A stretch of 64,000 nt of DNA, from the NCBI GenBank assembly GCA_023055355.1, contig JALJCS010000006.1:32680501-32744500 (forward strand), in the 5' to 3' direction. The translations under genes were made by a program, and so were the position numbers. Source of the DNA: Agelaius tricolor (Eukaryota > Chordata > Aves > Passeriformes > Icteridae). How positions within the stretch are numbered: position 1 is the stretch's first letter; every line of letters starts with the position of its first letter. Under the pieces are notes generated by a model that made no database searches, was not told the origin of the DNA, and was given only the letters and a program-made list of their open reading frames with translations. Shown in pieces: positions 51,739 through 61,955 of this stretch.

Positions 51739-52830
51739 TGGTTTGTGCAGGGCTAGCTACAGGGGTGGCTTCTGTGAGAAGCTGCTAGAAACCTCCCCTG
51801 TGTCAGAGCCAATGCCTGGCTCCAAGGTGGGCCCACTGCAGGCCACATCTGAGACCATCAGTGATGGTGATAGTGCCTCTGAAATAACAGATATAAGATG
51901 GAAAACAAAATTATTGCTCAGAAATTATTATGTTCAGAGAAGATAGGAGTGAGAATATGTGAGAGGAGCAACTCTGCAGACACCAAGGTCAGTGCAGTAG
52001 GAGGGAGAGGAAGTGTTCCAGGTGCTGGAGTGAGATTCCTCTGCAGTCCATGGGGAAGACCCTGGTAAGACAGGCTGTCCCTTGGCAGCCCATGGAGGTT
52101 CATGGTGGGAGTAGAGATTCACCTGCAGCCCATGGAGGAGACCCATGCTGGAGCAGGTGGATGCCAGAAGAAGGCTGTGATCCCATGAGAAGGCCATGCT
52201 GGAGCAGGAGCTGTGGACCCATGGAGAGGGGAGCCCACACTGGAGCAAGTTTGCTAGCAGGACTTTTGACCCCATGGGGGACCCACCCTGGAACAGTCTG
52301 TTCCTGAGGACAGCACCCAGATGGACAGATGGACAGATGGGATCCTTCTCTGGAACAGGTTGTGAAGATCTGCAGCCCATGGGAAGGATTCATGTTGGAG
52401 AAACCCATAGAGGAGTTTCTGCCATGGGAGAAGCCCTGTGTTGGAGCAGGGGAAGAGTGTGAGGAGTCCTTCCCATGAGGAAGAGACAATGTGTGATGAA
52501 CTGATTGCAGGCTCCATTCCTCAAAGGGGAAGGGGAGATAAAGAAATTGGGGGTAAAGTTGAGCCCAGGAAGAGGAGAGGGGTGGGGAGGAGGTGTTTTA
52601 AGCTTTGATTTTATTTCTCATTATCCTACTCTGATTTGATTGGCAATAAGTCAAATTATTTTTTCCTCGAGTCTGTTTTGCTTGTGATGGCAGCTGATGA
52701 GGAATCTCACCCTGTCCTTATTTTGACCCATGAGCCTTTTGTTATATTTTCTCTCCCCTATCCAGCTGAGGAGAGGAGGGACAGTGGCTTTGGTGGGCAT
52801 TTGGCATTCAGCCACGGTCAATGCAGCACA
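51739..52830 (+). mobile_element. Solo LTR of an avian ERVL-like endogenous retrovirus
   Basis: Seen: a block of about 1.09 kb starting TGGTTTGTG and ending GCAGCACA. Its middle is built from degenerate units containing GCTGGAGCAG, with CCCATGGAGGAG-type spacers (about 52100-52460). Its 3' part has CTCATTATCCTACTCTGATT, a degenerate AATAAG polyadenylation-like word, and a TTGTTATATTTTCTCTCCCC stretch before the end. Known, from memory: this layout matches LTRs of ERVL-like elements common in neoavian bird genomes. No gag, pol or env sequence and no second LTR is present, so it is probably a solo LTR left by recombination. I saw no clear 5-bp target duplication, so the ends are approximate. 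The ORFs across it, on both strands, are by-products of the internal repeats. Confidence 0.8.
52020..52462 (+). repeat. Degenerate tandem units inside the LTR
   Basis: Seven or so copies of a GCTGGAGCAG-like word (for example at 52147, 52197, 52241, 52287, 52350, 52393 and 52440) recur at irregular spacing of about 40 to 65 bases, each near a CCCATGG-type word. A short GATGGACA duplication lies at 52318-52340. This internal repetition is characteristic of this LTR type. Confidence 0.75.
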
Positions 52831-55800
52831 ATGGCCTGTTAAAATTAGTAGGAAGAGAAGATAAGATCTTCCACAGGTGGAAATCACATTGGGTTTGGTT
52901 TACACAAAGTTTGGTTATGCACTCCCAAAACCGACAATGTTTAGAACTGGGTTTTTTAGGTCTCCTAGCTGTCCTTTATACTGAGAGTATAACTGCTGAG
53001 AGGGAAAGGAATTTTATTTTATAGCTTAGGCTTTTCCTCTGAAATGGCTAGACTGTCTGTCCTTTTGTCTGGGGGATTTCTTTCTCATTATGTCATTAAA
53101 ACTTCAGTTGCTCCATTTCTTTTGTGCTGACAGAAATGCATAGATCTGTGTTTCTGTATGTATCAAATTATATGGTCTTCTATGAGAAAAAAAGTCAAAT
53201 ATCCATGTGTCCCTTGGCCTGATTAGTAATGGCATTCATGTGAGCAGAGAAAGTCCAGTGGCAAAGAAAACCAGATTATTTCCTTAGCTGATATGCAATG
53301 GCTGTTGATTCCAGTGTCCTAAAATGCTACCAGATATGCTTGCTTTGGAGCTGGAAGCACCTCTTCAAAGACAGACAAAGATCTGCAAACAAAACAGTGG
53401 GCAGCACGAAAATTTAAGCTCCTAAAGAAGGAAGGTGAAAATACAGCATAGAAATGGCTTGTGCAGGGATATGAGGGTTAAGATAAACAAGGAATTACAA
53501 GGAATCTTTCCCATATGGCAGCAATGTTCGTGGATCTTTGATCTAAAATCAGATTGCTGCTTTGTATGTGAATCTAATGGATGGAATTCACACCTGCTGG
53601 CATATATACCTGTGAAATAAATCTTAAAATGAGTGGGCTCATCTCCTAGCATACTACAGAAAACTATTTCTTTAACACATATGCTTACTTTGGCGCCATT
53701 GGCTTATTCTTGACTTAAATAGGATTTTAGCCTTGTTTAGTAAATGAAAGTAGAGGACATATTTGGGTTTTTACATAAGCTGAGAAAGATTGAAGTAATC
53801 TAAATTTAGGATACACATAGAATACTTGTGACTAGTTCTGGGGCATGTTTATACGTGCTATAACCGTTTGTCCTTTTTCAAACTGAATAATATCTTTGCT
53901 TTTATATAAACGTTTGTATGCTAGCTATAACAAATGTAGGAAAAATGTGCAGTTCAGTAAAAAGCCCACACACCATCAAATCCACAACACTTTTTCTTCC
54001 TTTTCCCCATCTTCTCCATAACTATTATTAATTTTTTCCTTTGCTGTGTTCTGATTCTCCAGTGTAGAGGCTTTCAAATGAAAGTTAACAGATGCTCTTC
54101 CACACAATCTGACTGCTCCTGAGGGGAGCTTGTTCCCACCAGACGTTTTACAACATCTGTTTGAAGCTCACTTCACATTCCCTCTGTTCCATCTCAAACT
54201 GGAAGCCCTGACGAGAAGAGATGAGAAGGTACATGTACAGAGGCAGGGCTTTGATCCATGATGCCACACACTGACTGACATTTCCACTTACACTGAAACA
54301 TGCTGCTCTCAGTACATGGCAATAAACAGGACTCTTCAGCTGGCTAACAGAGATGGTGTTGAGACAGCAGGGGAAAAATTTCACCTTTGTTAGCAGAAAA
54401 ATTTCTTTGTATCTAAACCTTGGAAATATATTACATTGCTTATACAGTCTGGTAATATTTTTTTTTTGTTTTATTCATGTAAAACATGAAATTTTGTAAA
54501 TTTAGTGATGTGCTAGCACACTTTTTCTAGTGGGTCTGCTGGAGTTTGTAGGCAGAACTTCAGGTTTTTTCCCTATACAAAATTTTATTACTTCAAACTT
54601 ATGCTGCTACAGTGTGTAAATACATTTTTTTTCTCCATTAGAGCAATGCAAACTTCTGTGTTCATTTTAAACTTTTCTCATTCCAACTATTTCGTCTTTC
54701 TGCTCTTAATTAAAATTAGTTGTCTTTGAAATTATAGCATTCAATGCTATCTCTAAAAAAATAGGGAAACAAAGATACACATTTTTCAGAGGGGGAAGGA
54801 TATTGCAAAATTGTTTTCACAATTCTTCAATACATCTAAAAATATAACACTGCAGAAACAAAGAAATTATTTCATTGCAGCGCCATAATACAAGCAGTTC
54901 TGAAGTCAACTGAAAACTTTTCCACTAATACTGATGAACAGAGTAGCTCTAGAGTTTTCTAGAGCTCTTTTTTTTGACATGTTATCTTTTGATTGCTGAC
55001 CTGTGAGAATAAAGAATTTTTTTTCAGCATTAAAAAAATTGATAAGATATATCTTATTTTCCATTTTTGAAAACTGCATGCTTTGTTATTTTAATCTATA
55101 GCCTGAATGCCACTGAAAAATGGTGAGAACCTTAATTTATTCTGGGCATTTTAAGTAAAGGTTCTGGAGTGACTTAAAAGCTTATATATTCTGAAAATTA
55201 ATAGTAATTTTACCAAAAATTCTCCCTGCCCAATGATCATCTCATCTCTCATTCTGTTCTGGCTCCTCAAGCTTTCATGAGCTGTTGAATTCCTAGTCCT
55301 CTGAGACAGGAATTTAGGAATAAATTGGGTATTGACCAAGTAATAATTTTAATAATATTTGATTCATCCTTCATGTATTGCTATGGTCTGTTCCAGTCCT
55401 TTTTCTAATAAGTCATCCTCCTGACTTACTATTTCACTGTGCTGCTGGAAACAGGGATTGCCAATGATGCAGCAACCCTGCCATGTCTGTGAGAGCCACA
55501 GTACTTCCGAGATTCAGTATTTGAACTGCTTTTAGTTGAAAAATCTCTTAAATTGTCTCCACAAAGTCCTGGATGAATCTTTAAGGGTACCCAGTTGCTC
55601 ATGTACTATATTCCATGCATCATGTAACAGTGATGGACTGTCTACTTGAAGATCATCACCAGGTCTCACTATGAGAACTCTCTTACTTTGTTCTTCTGCA
55701 AACTAAATAGCTTGGACCAGTGATATCTGCCAAGATCAGTAGTACAAAATCAGTGAGCCAGGCAGGGGAAGTTGCTCCAAGATGTGAGGACCCACTATGA

Positions 55801-56252
55801 GAGTTTCTAATATTTTAGGCTATTTGGATTTTATTGAAGCTGGTTTTTGAAAGCACTGAGAATCTTAGCTGAAGTATCTGACAGGAGGCCAAAATGAATT
55901 TCCCAATCATCCAGATCTATTGTGAATTACTGTGTCATGGCAAAGAGAAAGTATGATATTATCTTGAGATTCAATCTTCAAATCCACAGCTCCTTCCTTC
56001 CCTACATGGTTGACTCCAAGAAAGATTGGAAATTTAGACAGTCTGGTCATGTCACTTCAGATTTGTGGTGGTAAATCTAGCAGCAGTGACATGGATGAAT
56101 GACTTCAGTAGAGAAGTACAGTGGAATAGCATCTTCCACAAACCTATTTGCACCTATATGTCATGGTCCCAAATGCTGCTTTAGTAGAACCCACAACCTT
56201 GGGGCCTTCTGCTTGTTATTAGAAACATTTGCTGTGAGTTCCTCACCGCTTT
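52831..56252. other. Intronic sequence, nothing recognised
   Basis: AT-rich intron with T runs (about 54460-54470, 55018-55025). No exon, RNA gene or repeat family was identified. ORFs are below 80 codons. Confidence 0.55.
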
Positions 56253-56289
56253 TGGTGGTGGTGGTGGTGGTGGTGTGGTGTGGTGTGGA
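56253..56289 (+). repeat. Compound (TGG)n then (TGGTG)n microsatellite
   Basis: About seven TGG units are followed without a break by three to four TGGTG units, so the period changes from three to five within one tract. Confidence 0.9.
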
Positions 56290-56639
56290 GAGAGCATGGA
56301 ATATCTGAAAACAGTAACTCTTACTCTGTTCATTGACATAAACCGGCTGCCAGTTCCTTGTGGGACCCAGGCTGATAAAAAACAGGGAAAAACTATTTTA
56401 TTTGCAATGTAAGGAATTTTAGCCTGTGGAGATTTTTAGTTCAACAGCAGTAAAGGTAGGGACAGCAACCAGTGAGGCTGTTAAAGGTTACATTCTCTCC
56501 CACCCTCTCTTTTTTCCCAGTCCCTTGAGTCATAATTAAAACTCCAGAAAGTGAGAAGCTGTTACTAATGCTAACATAGAGTTTGGCACAACAGAATCAT
56601 GCATTTACTGACTTGTGGTTTTTATTTAATTTCATTTTT
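56290..56639. other. Intronic sequence, nothing recognised
   Basis: AT-rich with a short C/T-rich stretch at 56496-56522. No element was recognised. Confidence 0.5.
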
Positions 56640-56850
56640 TATAGGTCAGGCTGAAATTTTACTTTACTATTTGGTTTACAAAGGGCTTTTTTTCTGAATC
56701 TGGAACTTTTAATTTGATTTAAGAGTTTCCCAGGTATAACAATTATAGAAACAAACACCTAGTTCAGCAGCCTGACAATAATTATCTCCTAATGGAACAA
56801 TTAGGCACTTTAATCAGATGTGACTTTAGAGTTCTCAAGTTGAAAATGCT
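56640..56850. promoter_or_regulatory. Candidate conserved AT-rich intronic element
   Basis: A cluster of homeodomain-type cores (TTTAATTTGATTTAAG, GACAATAATTATCTCCTAATGG and GAACAATTAGGCACTTTAATC) lies within about 130 bases, alongside a GTATAACAATTATAG SOX-like word. The motif density is the only evidence. Confidence 0.3.
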
Positions 56851-58804
56851 GGAGATAGTCTCTTGTGCTTTGGACTGTTTAGAATTTCTCCCAAGAAATT
56901 AGTTGGACACAGAGATGAATTAGTTGCCCTTTGTATCTTTTTGAGAGCGGCTCAGATTTGAAGGAGTGGTTTCATAATAATGATATTTATATACTATCTT
57001 TCCTGGACTGAAACAGTATACAGGGTTACTTAGAAGGCCCCTACTCAGACAAGACTTTGGTGGGTAAAGTCTGAGAAAGAATTTAGGAATTTGTAATGCT
57101 GCTTTCAGCCGTTTCCTTAATTCTCTGAAATGTTTTGTGACTCATTTATAAGAAAGGCTCTCTGTCAACACAGGATTCCTTTGAGTACCTGCTGGAGAGG
57201 TTTATTTACAAGCCTTTATGACTGTTCATGTAGAAGTTAACTACTGACAGGTCTTAGAAAGCCATTCCTCAGTAGAAGGTGATTATTTTTCTAAGGCAAA
57301 TGGAGGTGGAAGGCTGTTGCTCAAGCCTGAGACTTGTATAGGAGTCTTATACCTCCCATACAAATATCACGGAGGCAATTTAAACTGGTCAGTGAGATTC
57401 TTGGAAAATCTCACAGTGAAGGAGAAAGAATTATTGGCACCTGTTGGATCACCATTGCCATTTCTTAAAATACATAGCCCCTTTTAAAGTCATCTGTTAA
57501 ACGGCTGGCCACCCTGACCTTGCAGTCTGGTGTGAATTCACCCCAAGGTAATATGAACTAGTAGATTTAAAAAAAAGTTTCCCTCCTGCTGCAGATGCAT
57601 TTCAGTGCTTAAGAGCCATTTGTGTTTTCTTTTTTCCCTTTCTTGTCTATGGGATAATTTGAGACCTACCTTTGGTCTCAGAAAGCCTGGAAAGCCTTGG
57701 ACTGCAGATTACCTGATGGGATGCTGTTCACAATAGATCCCCCTTTTTCTCATGTACTGAGACCACCAGGTTTAAATCAGCCATTCCCTGTTTCCTGATT
57801 TGGCATTGCTGTGCAGGATACGGCAAACTGCAGGGCATGAGTTTTCATGGATTTACTGCGTGACCCCAGGCATGCAGATGCAAAAGACAACAGTATCTTC
57901 TGAGATGCAGTTACAATCCTTGAAGAACACTCCAGCTGCCATCCTCATTCTCACATTATTTCTTGATGCTGACATCTATCTCTCCAGTATGACATGAGAA
58001 ATGTGAATTGTGGGGAAAGTTTGCCTTGTTCTCATTCAAAGGACAGTCCATGGGGATTAAGTCTTCTCCACAGATTGCCAGTAACCAAAGTCTATTAGAT
58101 CAAACTGCTTGCAGAGAACAAGATGTTGTAAATTGTGGAATCAAAGAGTATTTCCCCTCTAGCTGTCCAGATAACATATCAAAGTGTATCTGTTGCCATA
58201 TTTAATAAGGCAGAATTAAAATTTTGCATTAAATTATGAGATTGAAGTCGAAATATAAGTGTTTTTTGCATACTAAGATACGAAAAGAGAGTGGAATTGC
58301 TTGGTAAGCTTACCTGTGCTGCTGCTGCTGCTTGGAGTACTATTTTGTAGTGCTTATTTTCTACAACTATCCATTCATCCGTTTTTAATGAGTGAATCTC
58401 AAACCAGGATACCAATTTCCAGATGCATTTCTGCTATCCTGGAGAGTGTTTATTTTCATTCTGAAACAAAGTGAATTTTACTGCCATAGAATATTTTAAA
58501 TAAAAACAAAAAAATCTCAAATTATGTATTGATATAGTGCACTTGTTTCTAAAAACCTCAGAAGAAGCCAAATAAGTATCCATAGTGATTAAACAGATTA
58601 TTTGCTTTTTAAATATTTTTAGCTTCTGGTACTGCTCCTAGTGTGATCCCTGGCTTCTTGATTATTGAATCCTGAGGGTTGGGTCAGAGAGTCAGATGTT
58701 CACTGTCTTGTTTTAGGTCAGGAGTTGAGAATACTTCTTTCATAGTTTGTGACCTGTAGACACCACCATAATATAAGTAATAATAAACACACTGATGTGT
58801 GCCT
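56851..58804. other. Intronic sequence with a short (CTG)n run
   Basis: The only distinct item is about five CTG units at 58317-58331. ORFs of up to 78 codons have no support. Confidence 0.55.
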
Positions 58805-58858
58805 GGTGGAACTCCTCTGAAGCCAATGGGGTTATGCTAGTATAAGGTAAAAATCAGG
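58805..58858 (+). repeat. Possible ancient amniote dispersed repeat, fragment 5
   Basis: GGTGGAACTCCTCTGAAGCC followed by AATGGGGTTATGCTAGTATAA and AAAATCAGGCTG resembles a remembered pattern: GGAACTCC, TGAAGTCAATGGGGTTA, CACCAGTATAA and a final ATCAGG-type word. The match is degenerate, so the assignment is tentative. Confidence 0.4.
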
Positions 58859-59690
58859 CTGATTATTTGCCTTAGTGTCATCCTACACTTTATGTATCTG
58901 TAAAAACTACTAACAATTGCTCTCTGGGTAGCGTTTACAGCTATGGTGCAGCTGTATGAAGTTTTTCTGAAGGTTTTAATCTTTTTCTGTGTCAACAGTA
59001 TTTAAGTATGTGCTGCCATGGAGGCTTATTAGTGCATCCCTGCTGTAATGGAGCAGCATTATAAGTGGCAGTCTGTAGTGCCTTTCACAGTAGTGTATCC
59101 CAAGCTCCCAGGACTGTTGATCTATCTACATGCCATGGCAGGAGATGGCACTTGGATTGACATTCCAACACCTTTCTTGCCCACACAGCGAAGCTCCAGC
59201 ATTGCCAGCTGACACTTTCTTTTCAGGAGGGAATTCAGTAGTTATAACTCAGTCTGTTTGCATGTCTCAACTTCTATTTTTAAGCACTGCTAATCCCCAG
59301 CTAAGGGCCAGCCTTCATCTGGCCTTACAAGGGTGTGCGGTGGCGAGGGAGGTGGCGAGCCGGGACTCTCCCAGACCTTGTGCGGTTGTCCTTGAGAGCC
59401 AGGCACAACTGTTACCTTAAAAACACAGACAGACAAGGTGCTCTTGCCTTGTCTCCCCATTGAATGGAGAAATGCCAGCACCTGGAGGAGCTGTGCCCCA
59501 CCACATCCCATATTTCCCAGAGAAGGAATGCTCTCTCTCTGAAGGACATGCTGCAAATGGCAGTGTTGACCTACTGCTCTCTTCTATTGTGAATGTTGTC
59601 TGCAGAGGGCAGTTGAGCTTTGGGCTGGTTGGGTATGTATTTTTTTTTTAACTGTCAAGGTCCTCATTTTGTGTGCTTTCCCTCATCTTC
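58859..59690. other. Intronic sequence with a small CpG cluster
   Basis: Mostly ordinary intron. Five CpG dinucleotides fall within 47 bases at 59338-59384, in a locally GC-rich stretch. The 96-codon ORF across it has no known features. Confidence 0.5.
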
Positions 59691-59958
59691 ACAGAATTAT
59701 AAAATGGTTCAAGTAGGAAGAGATCTTCAAGATCATCATGCTCCAATCCCCCTGCCATGGGCCAGGGACACCTTATTCTAGGGCAGGTTACTCAAAGCCC
59801 TAGTCAAGCTGGCTTGAACCCTTCCAGGGATAGGTCATCCACAATTTCCCTGGACAATGTGTTCCAGTGCCTCATCACCCTCACAGAAAATAATTTCTTC
59901 CCAGTAGCTAATCTAAACATATTCTCAGTTTAAGCCATCAGCCCTTGTCTTATCAAGG
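59691..59958 (-). mobile_element. CR1 LINE 3' end, reverse orientation
   Basis: Read on the + strand, this is the reverse complement of the avian CR1 3' end. In order it has ACAGAATTATAAAATGG, CCCCCTGCCATGGGCCAGGG, GGACACCTTATTCTAGGGCA, CCAGGGATAGGTCATCCACA, TGTGTTCCAGTGCCTCATCA and CCCTCACAGAAAATAATTTC, then GCCCTTGTCTTATC. About 270 bases remain and no ORF2 coding sequence is present, so it is a 5'-truncated dead copy. Similarity to the remembered consensus is clear throughout. Confidence 0.93.
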
Positions 59959-61863
59959 TTAACAGTTGTCAGTTCACTCAAGGAAATTTGGTCTGTAGTC
60001 TGTGCAGACCTATCCTTGCATTTGTTGCATGTTTTCCTAAACAACAGGAAAATAGAGATAATAGAGTGGAAGTCACGTTGCAAAATGAACAAGCGGCCTG
60101 TGTGCTGCTAAAATGAGTAAGGAAACTCTTCTGTTTGTCAGGGAGATATTGTTTCTGCTGGAAAACTCTGTTGGAAAGGAGTAGGGCACCAAAAGGGCAG
60201 CACTTAAACAAACAAATAATTGTTTCCTTGAGAGCCCTACTCTTGTTTTTTTCTGTGTGGTTTTGCAATCCACCCCTCCAGCAGCTCTGTGAGGACGATG
60301 TGGAAGGTGACTTTCCTGTCACAGACTCTTCTGACTACCTGGCTGCTCTTGCATCCAAATAGACCATGGAGACTGGAGAGCTGATTTTATTATCTTTTGA
60401 AATACCTGGCTTATTGAAGCAAGGAAGGATCAAGCCTGCTCTCTTTTTTCTTCTGGGAATGTTGAAGACCCAACAGATAGGGAATTATGTTACACTTTCC
60501 AAAAGAAAGAGTGTTAGTGCATGCTATCGCTTCCTGGCAAAGGCACTTGTTCATTAAGTGGCCAGCAGGAATCTAACTACTAAAGCTTGAAGAAGACATG
60601 GTTTCAGTGTGCTTTTGCAATCAAAGTAGCTGAGAATCATATGGTCTTTGGATCTTTTATTCACATTCTGCTTACATGATATACTTTTTAGTGAGATGTT
60701 GAAATCCCTTTCCTGCAATATCTTATGAAGCCTATTTAAGTCCAGAGCAGTGTTTTGTTTCAGCTGGGCAAGGCCTTTGGCTGATCAGTTGGAAGAAGGA
60801 TGGTGATTTGGAGGACATTCATAAAGAAGATCTCAGTAGTGATACCAAAGGTGTCAGCCAAACCGGTGCTTGCAGGAGGTGTACAGAAAGTCTCAATGCC
60901 TCTAGGTTTAAAAGCATCTATCCATTAACATTAACCTTCTGTGACAAAGTAAAACACATTCAATTAACTTTTTCCTTCAAGTCAGAGTTTGCAATTAAAG
61001 GTTTGTTCATCCAGACACAAGGTGGACCTTTCCATCTTGCCCCTGGATCCCTGATGTTAAGGACCAGCTGGGGAAGTCTATCACGATACAAACTCATCTG
61101 CCATGTGTTACATTCAAAGCCTAAGAAAGAGGCTGTGCAAAGTAAGTAAGTTTCATTTCCAATAGGTATCTTTCTACTCGTGCCAAGCACGTGTCTTGCG
61201 ACTCACCAAATTTTCCATTACTTGCACTGATGTTTAGCAGGATGGTAAAGATTGTGGAATTTGTTGTGCACTTTTATTGATATTGTTCTGCTCTATTTAC
61301 TAACTTCATTTAAGATATTTCCTTGAGTGATGGAAAATAAGTATGAAATTGTCCAAGTCTGGACCTGAATGAAATGTACTCATTGGTATCTGCCTCAAAT
61401 CTGATTCACTTGAGAGTAGCACACTGTGTTCTGAAAGCACCAACTATTGAAACTTCATCTTTTAATTTTTAACAGTAGAAATAAGAAAAGGAAATAATTG
61501 GCACTCTGTGTATGGCGAAGCAATTAACAATAATTCTCTGCTTATTATTTTACTTTTTTATTAGGGAAACAAATATACTATACATTTTGTTTTGCCTGAA
61601 ATTATATAGGCAGTAAAAGTTTGTGAACGAAGGAACACATTTTGCTCTAATACCACAGCACCTCTATTTCATTTTATGATTTTTTTTTATTTCACTTCTG
61701 AGAGTACTTTTCCTGAATTCAGGGAACAGTAGGAAACCCACCCACTGGCTAATTTACCCTTTAAAATTTGTTTTTCTTCGAGTGGAAAAAAAAAAAGTAG
61801 CCTGCTGACTATTTTATATATGTGATTTCTGTTTCCAAGATTGTTAATTCATATCCTGCTGAA
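59959..61863. other. Intronic sequence, nothing recognised
   Basis: AT-rich intron with ORFs of up to 114 codons on both strands, none supported. A run of 12 A lies at about 61785-61796. Repeated ATTAACAATAATTC-type words near 61525-61545 give a hint of regulatory sequence, but not enough to call. Confidence 0.5.
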
Positions 61864-61955
61864 CTTTGATTTTGTTTTTGGTTTGTTGTTTTTCCTTGAG
61901 TTTTGTTTGTTTGGTTGGTTTACTTTGTTATTGCTTGTTTGGATGGGTTTTTTCC
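61864..61955 (+). repeat. T/G-rich low-complexity tract
   Basis: TTTTGTTTGGTTGG-type words dominate with few A or C. It is the complement-strand equivalent of the A/C-rich tracts at 241-415 and 24521-24582. Confidence 0.75.

Noticed and set aside
51934..52489. Overlapping minus- and plus-strand ORFs of 85 to 148 codons
   Set aside because: They fall within the solo LTR and are by-products of its internal repeated units, not retroviral genes.
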